In this document: positions 1 to 5,462 of the stretch, one piece after another
How positions within the stretch are numbered: the stretch's first letter is position 1
How the letters are laid out: each line of letters starts with the position of its first letter
Assembly: GCA_013203755.1 (NCBI GenBank)
Contig: JABMPI010000692.1
Span: forward strand, 1 to 8,302
Direction of reading: 5' to 3'
Source: Bacteroidota bacterium
Lineage (GTDB): Bacteria > Bacteroidota > Bacteroidia > Bacteroidales > Prolixibacteraceae
DNA: 8,302 nucleotides
Made by a program: the position numbers and the translations under genes
The notes under the pieces: model-generated
The model's database searches: none
What the model was told of the DNA's origin: nothing
What the model saw: the letters and a program-made list of their open reading frames with translations, nothing else

Positions 1-136
1 AACAGTTAACTTCAACCCTTGATTCGCATTATTATTATTATTTAAGCAAATCATAGGTAGCTTTCAATAAACAAATAGCGGGGTAGGATGGAATGCTGGA
101 TATAGTTGTTGTAAAATAGTATTGCTTTCAGCAAAG

Positions 137-172
137 GCACGGATTGCAAATCCGCGCCAGCGTTGGGGTAAA
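137..172. repeat. REP-like palindrome, left end of an inverted-repeat pair
   Basis: A GC-rich near-palindrome (GGATT-GCA-AATCC core at 141-153, with outer pairs GC and CG around it) is followed after six bases by TGGGGTAAA (164-172). It stands out from the AT-rich surroundings. Read on the minus strand it encodes AGADLQSVP and on the plus strand ARIANPRQR, peptides I remember as recurrent spurious translations of a dispersed Bacteroidota repeat (memory, not checked). A matching inverted copy lies at 798-835. Open reading frames crossing it should not be taken as genes. Confidence 0.6.
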
Positions 173-202
173 AGACGAGATAACAGGAAAAAAATAAACC
201 AA

Positions 203-784
203 ATGACACCAAAACAAATTGAAAGAATTCGAACAAAAATTAAAAGAATTCGTGCCGCACTTGTAGAGGAAAAAAGAAAGTTTGGTGGATTTTTTGATAG
301 TAGAGGTTTAAGATATATGCCACCGCAACTTTTTATAAAAATTCAAGATTTTAAGGGTGGACTCGTCTATTTAAGGTGGTTTAAAAAAAACTTCCCCGAC
401 GATATTGGTTTTCCTGATTTCCTTTTTGAATGGACCTTAATTTTATTCAAAAACGGAAAATTAAAAGATGCTGAAAGTAAAGCTATCGAAACCTATTTTT
501 CAAACTCGTATTTGATTGACAAGTATTTTGGAAAAGAAATTATTCCAATTAGAAAATATGAATATTCGAATATGTTAAGTTCTGAATTTTTGGAATATTT
601 CAATTATTCATCAAGCCAAACCGAATTAAATGAATTTTCAGAATGGTTCTTTAATTTTTTGAAATCAGAAAGATTTCAAAAAATTAAAGAAAAATATTTA
701 GAAATAAATAAGAGATTGTTAAGCGAAGAAGATTATGAAACCAGGAAATATCTTCTTCTTGAAATTGACCATTTATTGAAATAA
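203..784 (+). CDS. TPR-like hypothetical protein, 193 aa
   Basis: Function unknown. The frame is open from 122, but the first 27 codons lie in the palindromic repeat. I therefore start at the ATG at 203, which has an A-rich leader and begins MTPKQIERI. The product is lysine-rich and soluble, with no signal peptide or membrane segment. Residues 1-25 are a basic helix. Residues about 41-100 form helix-turn-helix pairs rich in aromatic residues (YLRWFKKNFPDD, then FEWTLILFKNGKLKDAESKA), which look like tetratricopeptide-type repeats. The remainder is helical and ends in LLEIDHLLK. I recall similar short proteins as common hypotheticals in Bacteroidota. A role as a protein-protein adaptor is only an inference from the fold. 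The gene is bounded on both sides by inverted repeats, so it may be a carried passenger. It has no operon partner in the window. Confidence 0.75.
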   Translation: MTPKQIERIRTKIKRIRAALVEEKRKFGGFFDSRGLRYMPPQLFIKIQDFKGGLVYLRWFKKNFPDDIGFPDFLFEWTLILFKNGKLKDAESKAIETYFSNSYLIDKYFGKEIIPIRKYEYSNMLSSEFLEYFNYSSSQTELNEFSEWFFNFLKSERFQKIKEKYLEINKRLLSEEDYETRKYLLLEIDHLLK

Positions 785-797
785 AAATAAAATTGGA

Positions 798-835
798 TTT
801 ACCCCACTTCCGCGCGATTTAAGGTACAATCGCGC
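798..835. repeat. REP-like palindrome, right end of the pair
   Basis: TTTACCCCA (798-806) is the exact reverse complement of TGGGGTAAA at 164-172. Five bases on is an 8-bp GC-rich hairpin, GCGCGATT (812-819) and AATCGCGC (828-835), with an 8-nt loop. Order and orientation mirror the left copy, so gene 203-784 sits between two imperfect inverted ends. The hairpin has no T-tract after it and so is a poor intrinsic terminator. Confidence 0.6.
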
Positions 836-968
836 ATCAGCATGCGCTTCTCTAAAACCACTAACTATCAGTTTTTTATTGGTCAAAAACACTCAAATCC
901 CTTTATTAAAAGCCCTTTTGGCGTTTTTGCAATACAGTTTTCAACCACAAAAACCCATTTCGCAGGCA

Positions 969-1200
969 TTAAAAACCACTTTCTCATAGATAAAAATCGT
1001 TTTGTAGAGGCTACCAATTAGATTTTCTCTATCAAAAACCACTTTTTAGTCACTAAAAAGCGTTTTGTAGACCTTAAAAACCACTTTCTCATAGATAAAA
1101 ATCGTTTTGTAGAGGCTACCAATTAGATTTTATCTATTAAAAACCACTTTTTAGTCACCAAAAAGTGTTTTGTAGACCTTAAGAACCATTTTTTAGCCAC
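969..1200. repeat. 105-bp tandem repeat, about 2.2 copies
   Basis: Unit 1 is 969-1073 and unit 2 is 1074-1178, differing at 4 of 105 positions by my count; a partial third copy runs 1179-1200. Each unit contains two foldbacks. One pairs ATAGATAAAAATC with GATTTT[A/C]TCTAT, with an inner GTAG/CTAC stem. The other pairs CTTTTTAGT with ACTAAAAAG across one base (9-bp perfect stem in unit 1). The period is 42 + 42 + 21 bp, a multiple of three, and both strands read as repetitive peptides (KNHFLVTKKRFVD on plus, STKRFLVTKKWFL on minus). In-frame TAG (plus) or TAA (minus) in every full unit argues against a real protein. The stretch 887-968 may hold more decayed copies. Confidence 0.85.
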
Positions 1201-1240
1201 AAAAAAACCGCTTTAAATTTAAAGCGGTTCTTTTATTTCA
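1201..1240. terminator. Bidirectional intrinsic terminator
   Basis: A perfect 24-bp palindrome (1206-1229, AACCGCTTTAAATTTAAAGCGGTT written as two 12-base arms) has seven A before and through its left edge (1201-1207) and TTCTTTTATTT after it. On the minus strand the stem is followed by seven T, a strong terminator for transcripts from the gene at 1492-1812. On the plus strand the T-tract is interrupted but usable for read-through from the repeat array. Confidence 0.75.
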
Positions 1241-1321
1241 ACACAACCTTAAGCCGTAGAACAAAGGAAAAAATGGTGAAATAATCAAAGACCTAAAATA
1301 CCCCTGTTATCTGGCTAAGGT

Positions 1322-1492
1322 ATATTAGACTTTATAACAATTAAATGAGTATGGCACTATTTATCTTTTTCCGCTTCCCTGCGTTATTTTTAATTTCCGT
1401 AGCTACGGCTATGCAAAAGAAAAATGCCTTGGCAATCGAAAAAATCTTAAATACTGCCTATATACGAATTTAATCATTATTAAGTCTAGTAT
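1322..1492. repeat. Foldback (MITE-like) element, about 170 bp
   Basis: The ends are imperfect inverted repeats: TAGACTTTATAACAATTAAA at 1326-1345 against the reverse complement of about 1469-1488, which reads TAGACTTAATAATGATTAAA. Similarity continues inward (GTAT, GGCA, TATTTA, T-runs) to the perfect centre CCGTAGCTACGG (1397-1408), so the whole element is one long imperfect palindrome. No open reading frame of note. On the minus strand it can read AVATEIKNNAGKRKK, a peptide I remember from spurious translations in other Bacteroidota, suggesting a dispersed family (memory, unchecked). Its right edge reaches the TAA of the neighbouring gene. Confidence 0.65.
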
Positions 1493-1812
1493 TACTTACG
1501 TAGTTGCCTTAGTTTATGCACCAGGCTATTGTCTTTTCCCAACAAACCTTCAATTAGGCTTATTGCTGCCGATGCATCGTTGTAGGCAATTTTTAGAGTA
1601 TTATTGGCAGCTTTGGTAGCATCTAAGGCAGCGGCTTGCGCTTCGTTTTGCCTCCCTTCTGCTTCGTCGGTAGCCAATAACTCGGTTTTTAACTGTGTAA
1701 TCCTATTCTCCGGGGCGAAACCTGCATCGCTTAGCGTTGTGGTATTCTGTTCCATTATTGTAATGGTTTGAGATACAAAATCTCTCTTTTTTGCTTCACT
1801 ATCCGCGCTCAT
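1492..1812 (-). CDS. Small helical hypothetical protein, 106 aa
   Basis: The protein begins MSADSEAKKRDFVSQ and ends LVHKLRQLRK. It is alanine-, glutamate- and threonine-rich, with no signal peptide, cysteine or membrane segment. Residues about 5-100 look like long amphipathic helices, consistent with a small helical bundle or coiled coil. I recall similar 100-110 aa hypotheticals in Bacteroidota ending in a KLRQxRK-like tail, but I know no function. The ATG has an A-rich leader (CTAAAAAACAAAAATAACA) normal for this phylum, and no better start lies upstream. It is transcribed alone, away from the 2233 unit. GC content is visibly higher than in the flanking repeats, and the coherent composition supports a real gene. 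The stop codon touches the foldback element, and the terminator at 1201-1240 has its strong T-tract on this strand. Confidence 0.75.
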   Translation of the reverse strand: MSADSEAKKRDFVSQTITIMEQNTTTLSDAGFAPENRITQLKTELLATDEAEGRQNEAQAAALDATKAANNTLKIAYNDASAAISLIEGLLGKDNSLVHKLRQLRK

Positions 1813-1862
1813 TGTTATTTTTGTTTTTTAGTTGATAATTAATGAAAGTTGATTATTTGCTT

Positions 1863-1904
1863 AGGGCACCTGTTCGCTTCCAGGCTGGGTGCCCTTTTTA
1901 TTTC
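1863..1904 (+). terminator. Hairpin with T-tract between divergent genes
   Basis: AGGGCACC (1863-1870) pairs perfectly with GGTGCCCT (1888-1895) across a 17-nt loop, followed on the plus strand by TTTTTATTTC. It has intrinsic-terminator form for plus-strand transcription, yet no plus-strand gene ends just upstream. On the minus strand it would lie about 50 nt before the start codon at 1812 as a leader hairpin, possibly rearranged with an inner CCTG/CAGG stem. It matches no riboswitch I recognise. Confidence 0.5.
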
Positions 1905-2153
1905 AAAAATTTGTTCTTATTGGGTATGGCTACAATAGTTTGTGCAGGCAAAGTAGCTGTGTATTTCTTTTTCTTTTGGGTTATATGTTTTGTAATTAAT
2001 TAATGAGTGCTGACGGTCTTTTTTATGTATTGGTTTAACAGAATCTAAAATAATATAAATGAAGATATTAAACAACAGAAATTGAAAATAAATTCCTCAT
2101 AGCTTAGAGATTTTTATTGACAAGAATTTTACGGGAAAGTATTTTCAGTTGTA

Positions 2154-2184
2154 CTTGTTGCAATATCATAAACAGTTATGTTTT
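2154..2184 (+). promoter_or_regulatory. Candidate promoter of the polyphosphate unit
   Basis: CTTG at 2154-2157 and TATGTTTT at 2177-2184 are separated by 19 bp, close to the Bacteroidota housekeeping consensus TTTG-N19-21-TAnnTTTG (7 of 8 in the second box). Transcription would begin near 2190, giving a leader of about 40 nt before the TTG start. This is pattern matching in AT-rich DNA, so only moderately trusted. Confidence 0.4.
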
Positions 2185-2232
2185 GTAAATAAAAATCTAC
2201 ATTTTTGTGTTTCTTAAAAATCAGCTAACAAC

Positions 2233-2985
2233 TTGAAAGAACTTAATTCTATTCTCGATAAATTTAACTCCGTTTCATTAGATAATATCGATGAGGTAAA
2301 GTTGATGAACCGCATTGATCGGAAATATTGGTTTCATATTTCGCTTTTGAATGAGTTACTGGAGAAAATAATTCCTTATTACGATATTCTTGAAATTAAT
2401 GGAAAACGGTTAATGGAATATCAATCGGTTTATTTCGATACGGTGGATAATTACATGTATGTAAAACACCACAACCGGAAATTAAACCGATACAAGGTAA
2501 GGCGAAGAACTTATTTAACAACCAAGGATGATTTTTTTGAAGTTAAACTGAAAACAAATAAAAAGCGGACAATAAAAAAACGCATTGAAACGGAGTTTAG
2601 CAATCCAGATTTTTTTGAAAAGGAAACCATCTTTCTTGCAGCGGAAACACCTTTTAGAAGTGATGAGTTAATTAAAAGTATGAATAACCAGTTTTTTAGA
2701 ATGACACTTATTCATAAAGAAAAACTGGATCGTTGTACCATTGATATTCAACCTAAATTTTGGAATGAAAAGGGTGAAATTGGTTTTGATAATTTGGTTA
2801 TTTTTGAATTGAAAAGAGGGCGAAGTTTAAAATCGTCGCCCATAGTTTCGCTGTTGCGCCAATTAAAAATACGGCAACGTGGTTTGTCGAAATATTGCAC
2901 CGGGCGTGCATTTTTAGATCCCAAATTAAAACGGAATGCTTTTAAAACGCGACTTCGATATATAGATAAAAATATAATTAATTAG
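2233..2985 (+). CDS. Polyphosphate polymerase (VTC) domain protein
   Basis: A 250-aa cytoplasmic protein made of one VTC domain, in the triphosphate-tunnel-metalloenzyme (CYTH-like) superfamily that includes the catalytic domain of yeast Vtc4, which makes polyphosphate from ATP. Visible family marks: LMNRIDRKYWF (24-34), YFDT (67-70), basic strand NRYKVRRRTY (85-94) with Arg90 and Arg92, FFEVKLKTNKKR (101-112), FELKRGRS (191-198) with acidic Glu192, and GLSKYC (217-222). These alternating Arg/Lys and Glu residues are expected to line the tunnel and bind phosphate chain and metal. The start is TTG: the in-frame stop TAA is at 2215-2217, no ATG occurs before codon 25, and residues 1-24 match the usual N-terminal lead of the family. 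It lies 10 bp before the DUF4956 gene, its standard partner. Polymerase activity is inferred; bacterial members are less studied than yeast Vtc4. Confidence 0.88.
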   Translation: MKELNSILDKFNSVSLDNIDEVKLMNRIDRKYWFHISLLNELLEKIIPYYDILEINGKRLMEYQSVYFDTVDNYMYVKHHNRKLNRYKVRRRTYLTTKDDFFEVKLKTNKKRTIKKRIETEFSNPDFFEKETIFLAAETPFRSDELIKSMNNQFFRMTLIHKEKLDRCTIDIQPKFWNEKGEIGFDNLVIFELKRGRSLKSSPIVSLLRQLKIRQRGLSKYCTGRAFLDPKLKRNAFKTRLRYIDKNIIN

Positions 2986-2995
2986 AATTTACAAA

Positions 2996-3634
2996 ATGGA
3001 AATTTTGAATATACTTGGAATAGATCTGGCAGAGCTTCAAAACTTTGCAGTTTTTGCAATACGGTTTGGATTTAATTTAATTGCAACTTCGCTTGTTGTT
3101 TTTTTGTATGCCAGAATAAGCAGGCGAAAAGAGTTTTACTTTAGCTATTTTGCAATTAGTGCAGCGGTTTTTTTGTTGGTTTTACTTTTGCAAGATGTAA
3201 AACTTGAGCTTGGTTTTGCATTGGGATTATTTGCTATTTTTGGTATTATTCGTTACCGCACCGATGCTATTCCACCCAAAGAAATGACCTATCTTTTTGT
3301 AATTATAGCCGTGTCGGTAATTAATGCACTATCGAAAGGTTACATTGGATATTTCGAATTGTCAATGGTTAACCTTCTTTTGGTCGGTACACTTTGGGTG
3401 CTGGAGAAAGCATTAATGCTCCGCCAGGAAGATTCGCTTTTGGTGATTTATGAAAATATTGAAAACCTTCATAAAGACAAGGAGGAGAATTTGTTACTGG
3501 ATTTGGAAAAACGAACCGGAATAAAAATAAAAAGATACCAGATTTTAAAAATAGATTTTCTGCGCGATGTGGCACAAATAACCATCTATTTCGATGTTAA
3601 TGGGCAAACTTCAAAAAGGGAGGTAAAATCATGA
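2996..3634 (+). CDS. DUF4956 inner-membrane protein
   Basis: A 212-aa integral membrane protein. About five hydrophobic segments are visible (roughly 16-38, 47-65, 70-85, 97-113, 122-137), then a soluble, charged tail of about 70 residues (143-212) probably in the cytoplasm. The hallmark is the stretch around 77-100, GLFAIFGIIRYRTDAIP followed by PKEMTYLF, which I recognise as DUF4956. This family is regularly encoded beside bacterial VTC-domain proteins; its biochemical role is unknown. A membrane anchor or channel for polyphosphate made by the neighbour is a reasonable inference, by analogy with yeast VTC complexes, which couple synthesis to membrane translocation. It starts 10 bp after the VTC stop and overlaps the next gene by an ATGA, indicating translational coupling. 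Confidence 0.88.
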   Translation: MEILNILGIDLAELQNFAVFAIRFGFNLIATSLVVFLYARISRRKEFYFSYFAISAAVFLLVLLLQDVKLELGFALGLFAIFGIIRYRTDAIPPKEMTYLFVIIAVSVINALSKGYIGYFELSMVNLLLVGTLWVLEKALMLRQEDSLLVIYENIENLHKDKEENLLLDLEKRTGIKIKRYQILKIDFLRDVAQITIYFDVNGQTSKREVKS

Positions 3635-4263
3635 ACAGATTAATTATAATTGCTCTTTTCCTTTTTGTAGGAATAGCTTCAATTCAGGCTAAAACAGATA
3701 AATTTGGTACCTGGCTGGAAATAGAGTTGACAAAAAAACTATTTAAAAAATTCGAATTAAGTTTTATACCGGAGGTGCGTTGGCAAGACGATTTTACAGT
3801 AGACAAATACCAGTTTGATGCAAAATTGGGTTTCGAACCCTTTAAGTTTTTAAAGCTGGCAGTTGCATATCGTATTAAAACCGATGTTAAAAACAAGGGC
3901 AACGAAACCACCAACCGTTTTGTTTTTGATGCCGCTGTGGCAGAAGGTTTTGGCCGTTTCGATGCCTCTTTGCGAACACGTTTAACCAATTACAGCGACG
4001 ATGAAGATGTAAAAACAACATTTGTACGGCCTCGCATTAAACTTGTATACGATATAAAAGGCAATAAAATTGCTCCTTTTACAAGCTACGAATTGTTTCG
4101 GGACATGGGGATGAAGGAATGGCAAAAAAACAGGTTCGATATTGGATTTACCCGAAAAATAGGAGAACTTCATCGCATTGGAATTTACTACCGTCTTCAA
4201 AATTATTTTACAAATAGAAACTCAATAAACATTATTGGAATAGACTACCGCCTGAAAATATAA
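3631..4263 (+). CDS. DUF2490 outer-membrane beta-barrel protein
   Basis: A 210-aa exported protein. Residues 1-20 (MNRLIIIALFLFVGIASIQA) form a Sec signal peptide with probable cleavage after Ala20. The mature part begins KTDKFGTWLEIELTKKL and alternates hydrophobic and polar residues in short strands (FELSFIPEVRWQDD, FLKLAVAYRIK, FDASLRTRLTNYS, HRIGIYYRLQNYF), ending GIDYRLKI. This is the pattern of a small beta-barrel, and the opening WLEIELTKKL plus WQDDFTVDKYQFDAKLGFE suggest DUF2490. The start ATG overlaps the DUF4956 stop (ATGA), so it is part of the same operon. With the other two genes it suggests an envelope-spanning polyphosphate system, but the barrel's specific role is not known. 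The last 50 bp contain one arm of a putative terminator. Confidence 0.82.
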   Translation: MNRLIIIALFLFVGIASIQAKTDKFGTWLEIELTKKLFKKFELSFIPEVRWQDDFTVDKYQFDAKLGFEPFKFLKLAVAYRIKTDVKNKGNETTNRFVFDAAVAEGFGRFDASLRTRLTNYSDDEDVKTTFVRPRIKLVYDIKGNKIAPFTSYELFRDMGMKEWQKNRFDIGFTRKIGELHRIGIYYRLQNYFTNRNSINIIGIDYRLKI

Positions 4264-4281
4264 AGTTTCTATTTGTTTTTA
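4211..4281 (+). terminator. Long-loop terminator of the polyphosphate operon
   Basis: CAAATAGAAACT (4211-4222), inside the 3' end of the DUF2490 gene, is perfectly complementary to AGTTTCTATTTG (4264-4275), immediately after its stop codon; A4210 and T4276 extend the stem to 13 bp. The right arm runs into a T-tract (TTTTT, 4276-4280). The 41-nt loop is larger than usual for intrinsic terminators, so efficiency is uncertain, but the position directly after the last gene of the operon fits. Confidence 0.5.
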
Positions 4282-4314
4282 CTCCTCCCCCTGGAAATTA
4301 TTAAACCTAAGCCT

Positions 4315-4343
4315 TTTGTTTTGTGAAAGGAAGGTTATATTTT
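4315..4343 (+). promoter_or_regulatory. Candidate promoter of the glycosidase pair
   Basis: TTTG (4315-4318), 17-bp spacer, TATATTTT (4336-4343, followed by G) resembles the Bacteroidota promoter TTTG-N-TAnnTTTG with a slightly short spacer. It would start transcripts near 4350, about 33 nt before the chosen ATG at 4383. If real, it excludes the upstream GTG at 4323 as a start, since that codon lies between the two boxes. Confidence 0.4.
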
Positions 4344-4382
4344 GAAGTTTTAGTAATTTTAGACGAAACTAAATTTCAATCT

Positions 4383-5462
4383 ATGTTATCCAGAATTCTA
4401 TTATTATCATTCCTGTTTTCTGTTTTTGGGTGTTCAAACAATCCGAAGGAGAATGCTCCTTTTATCGGCAACCTGGCTCCGTCAGTAAAAAACGGTGGTT
4501 TCGAAATGGAGAATTACTGGGTTTGGGGAGCCTCGGTAATAAAAGGGGAAGACGGAAAATACCACATGTTTGCGTCTCGCTGGCCAAAAGACAAACCTTT
4601 TTTTAATGGTTATATTTTTTATTCTGAAGTTGTAAGGGCAGTGGCAGATAAACCAGAAGGGCCCTTTACTTTTCAGGATGTGGTATTTAATAAACGTGGA
4701 AAAGATTTTTGGGATGGAAAAGTAACACACAATCCAACCATTCATAAAAGTGGCGATACTTATTTGTTATTCTATATAGGAACTACGTACAAAGGCGAAG
4801 GCCCGACTGCGGAATTGCTAAAAGATCCCTTGTCTGACAATATTAAGAAGTTTAAAGATGAAACTTATGGAAACCTTCGAATTGGATTAGCAACTTCGAA
4901 ATCAGTGTTTGGTCCGTGGGAAAGGAACGATGAACCGATATTACAGCCCCGCCCGGGGAAATGGGACGACAATATAACAACAAACCCTGCTCCGTGCGTT
5001 GCCGATGACGGGAGTATTTTGTTGGTTTACCGATCGAATATTCCAAAATTGGGAACTCGGTTGGGAGTTGCAAAAGCAGCAAAATTAGGTGATCCTTTTG
5101 TAAGAATCCGCGATAATTACATGGAATTTCATGTGGAAGATCCATACATTTGGTGGGTCGATGACCATTATGAAATGATAGCCAAGGATCAGTCGGGCAC
5201 TTTAACGGATGAATACCATGCCGGAGTTCATGCAACATCTAAAAACGGGATTGAATGGACGGTTAGCAAACCGGCAAAAGCGTATTCACGAAATATCGTT
5301 TGGGATGATGGAACTACGGTTAATCTAGGAAGTTTTGAGCGCCCGCAACTTTTAATTGAAAATGGCAAACCGGTTTGTTTGTATTGTGCTACCGGAGATG
5401 GTCCCGGTGGTTTTAATTTTGCCAACCGAACATGGAATGTGGCAACACCTTTCAAAAAATAA
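4383..5462 (+). CDS. GH43-like five-bladed beta-propeller lipoprotein
   Basis: A 359-aa lipoprotein, probably a glycoside hydrolase. I start at ATG 4383 because MLSRILLLSFLFSVFGC is a signal peptide with lipobox VFGC (Cys17); the frame is open to a GTG at 4323, but that would bury the signal. The body shows repeated blade motifs of the GH43/GH32/GH117 propeller type: YWVWGASVIKGEDGKYHMF (about 45-63), THNPTIHKSGDTYLLFYIG (115-133), TNPAPCVADDGSILLVYR (200-217), VEDPYIWWVDDHYEMIAKD (251-269), and ERPQLLIENGKPVCLYC (319-335). The usual Asp of the first blade (ADP-like in GH43) is replaced by WGA, so the catalytic set is not obvious; Glu252, Asp253 and Glu319 are candidates. It lies 84 bp before a GH29 fucosidase lipoprotein, suggesting shared substrate. 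Exact CAZy family and specificity cannot be told by eye. Confidence 0.75.
   Translation: MLSRILLLSFLFSVFGCSNNPKENAPFIGNLAPSVKNGGFEMENYWVWGASVIKGEDGKYHMFASRWPKDKPFFNGYIFYSEVVRAVADKPEGPFTFQDVVFNKRGKDFWDGKVTHNPTIHKSGDTYLLFYIGTTYKGEGPTAELLKDPLSDNIKKFKDETYGNLRIGLATSKSVFGPWERNDEPILQPRPGKWDDNITTNPAPCVADDGSILLVYRSNIPKLGTRLGVAKAAKLGDPFVRIRDNYMEFHVEDPYIWWVDDHYEMIAKDQSGTLTDEYHAGVHATSKNGIEWTVSKPAKAYSRNIVWDDGTTVNLGSFERPQLLIENGKPVCLYCATGDGPGGFNFANRTWNVATPFKK

Larger units (their letters stand above)
785..1491. other. Gene-free, repeat-dense intergenic region
   Basis: About 700 bp with no convincing gene on either strand. It holds, in order, the right palindrome (798-835), AT-rich sequence with possible decayed repeat units (887-968), the 105-bp tandem repeat, the bidirectional terminator, about 80 bp in which I see nothing (1241-1321), and the foldback element. 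No tRNA-like cloverleaf or rRNA sequence was seen. An unannotated small RNA covering the hairpins cannot be excluded. Confidence 0.6.
1813..2232. other. Divergent intergenic region
   Basis: A 420-bp AT-rich spacer between the minus-strand gene at 1492-1812 and the plus-strand unit from 2233. It contains the hairpin at 1863-1904 and the candidate promoter at 2154-2184. The only other open frames are very short (for example an 11-codon ATG frame near 2003) and have no support. No recognisable operator repeats were seen. Confidence 0.55.

Noticed and set aside
51..236. Minus-strand open frame of 61 codons
   Set aside because: It is a translation of the palindromic repeat plus AT-rich flank, has no leader or coherent composition, and overlaps the start of the gene at 203.
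969..1200. Possible CRISPR array
   Set aside because: The period is 105 bp with the whole unit repeated at about 96 percent identity; there are no unique spacers between short constant repeats and no cas genes.
887..1200. Possible repeat-protein gene on either strand
   Set aside because: In-frame TAG (plus) or TAA (minus) interrupts every full unit, and no start with a leader is seen. A decayed gene cannot be excluded but is not supported.
1397..1408. CCGTAGCTACGG as a stand-alone operator
   Set aside because: Better explained as the centre of the longer foldback element at 1322-1492.
1863..1895. Riboswitch upstream of the 106-aa gene
   Set aside because: Only a simple hairpin is present; no conserved aptamer core that I recognise.
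3369..4200. Minus-strand open frames opposite the DUF4956 and DUF2490 genes
   Set aside because: Shadows of clearly coding plus-strand genes, lacking family features, signal logic or starts.
4323..4382. GTG-initiated N-terminal extension of the propeller lipoprotein
   Set aside because: It would place 20 charged residues before the lipoprotein signal peptide and begins inside the candidate promoter.
4852..5238. 128-codon minus-strand open frame
   Set aside because: Lies entirely opposite the propeller glycosidase, whose repeated blade motifs establish the plus strand as coding.
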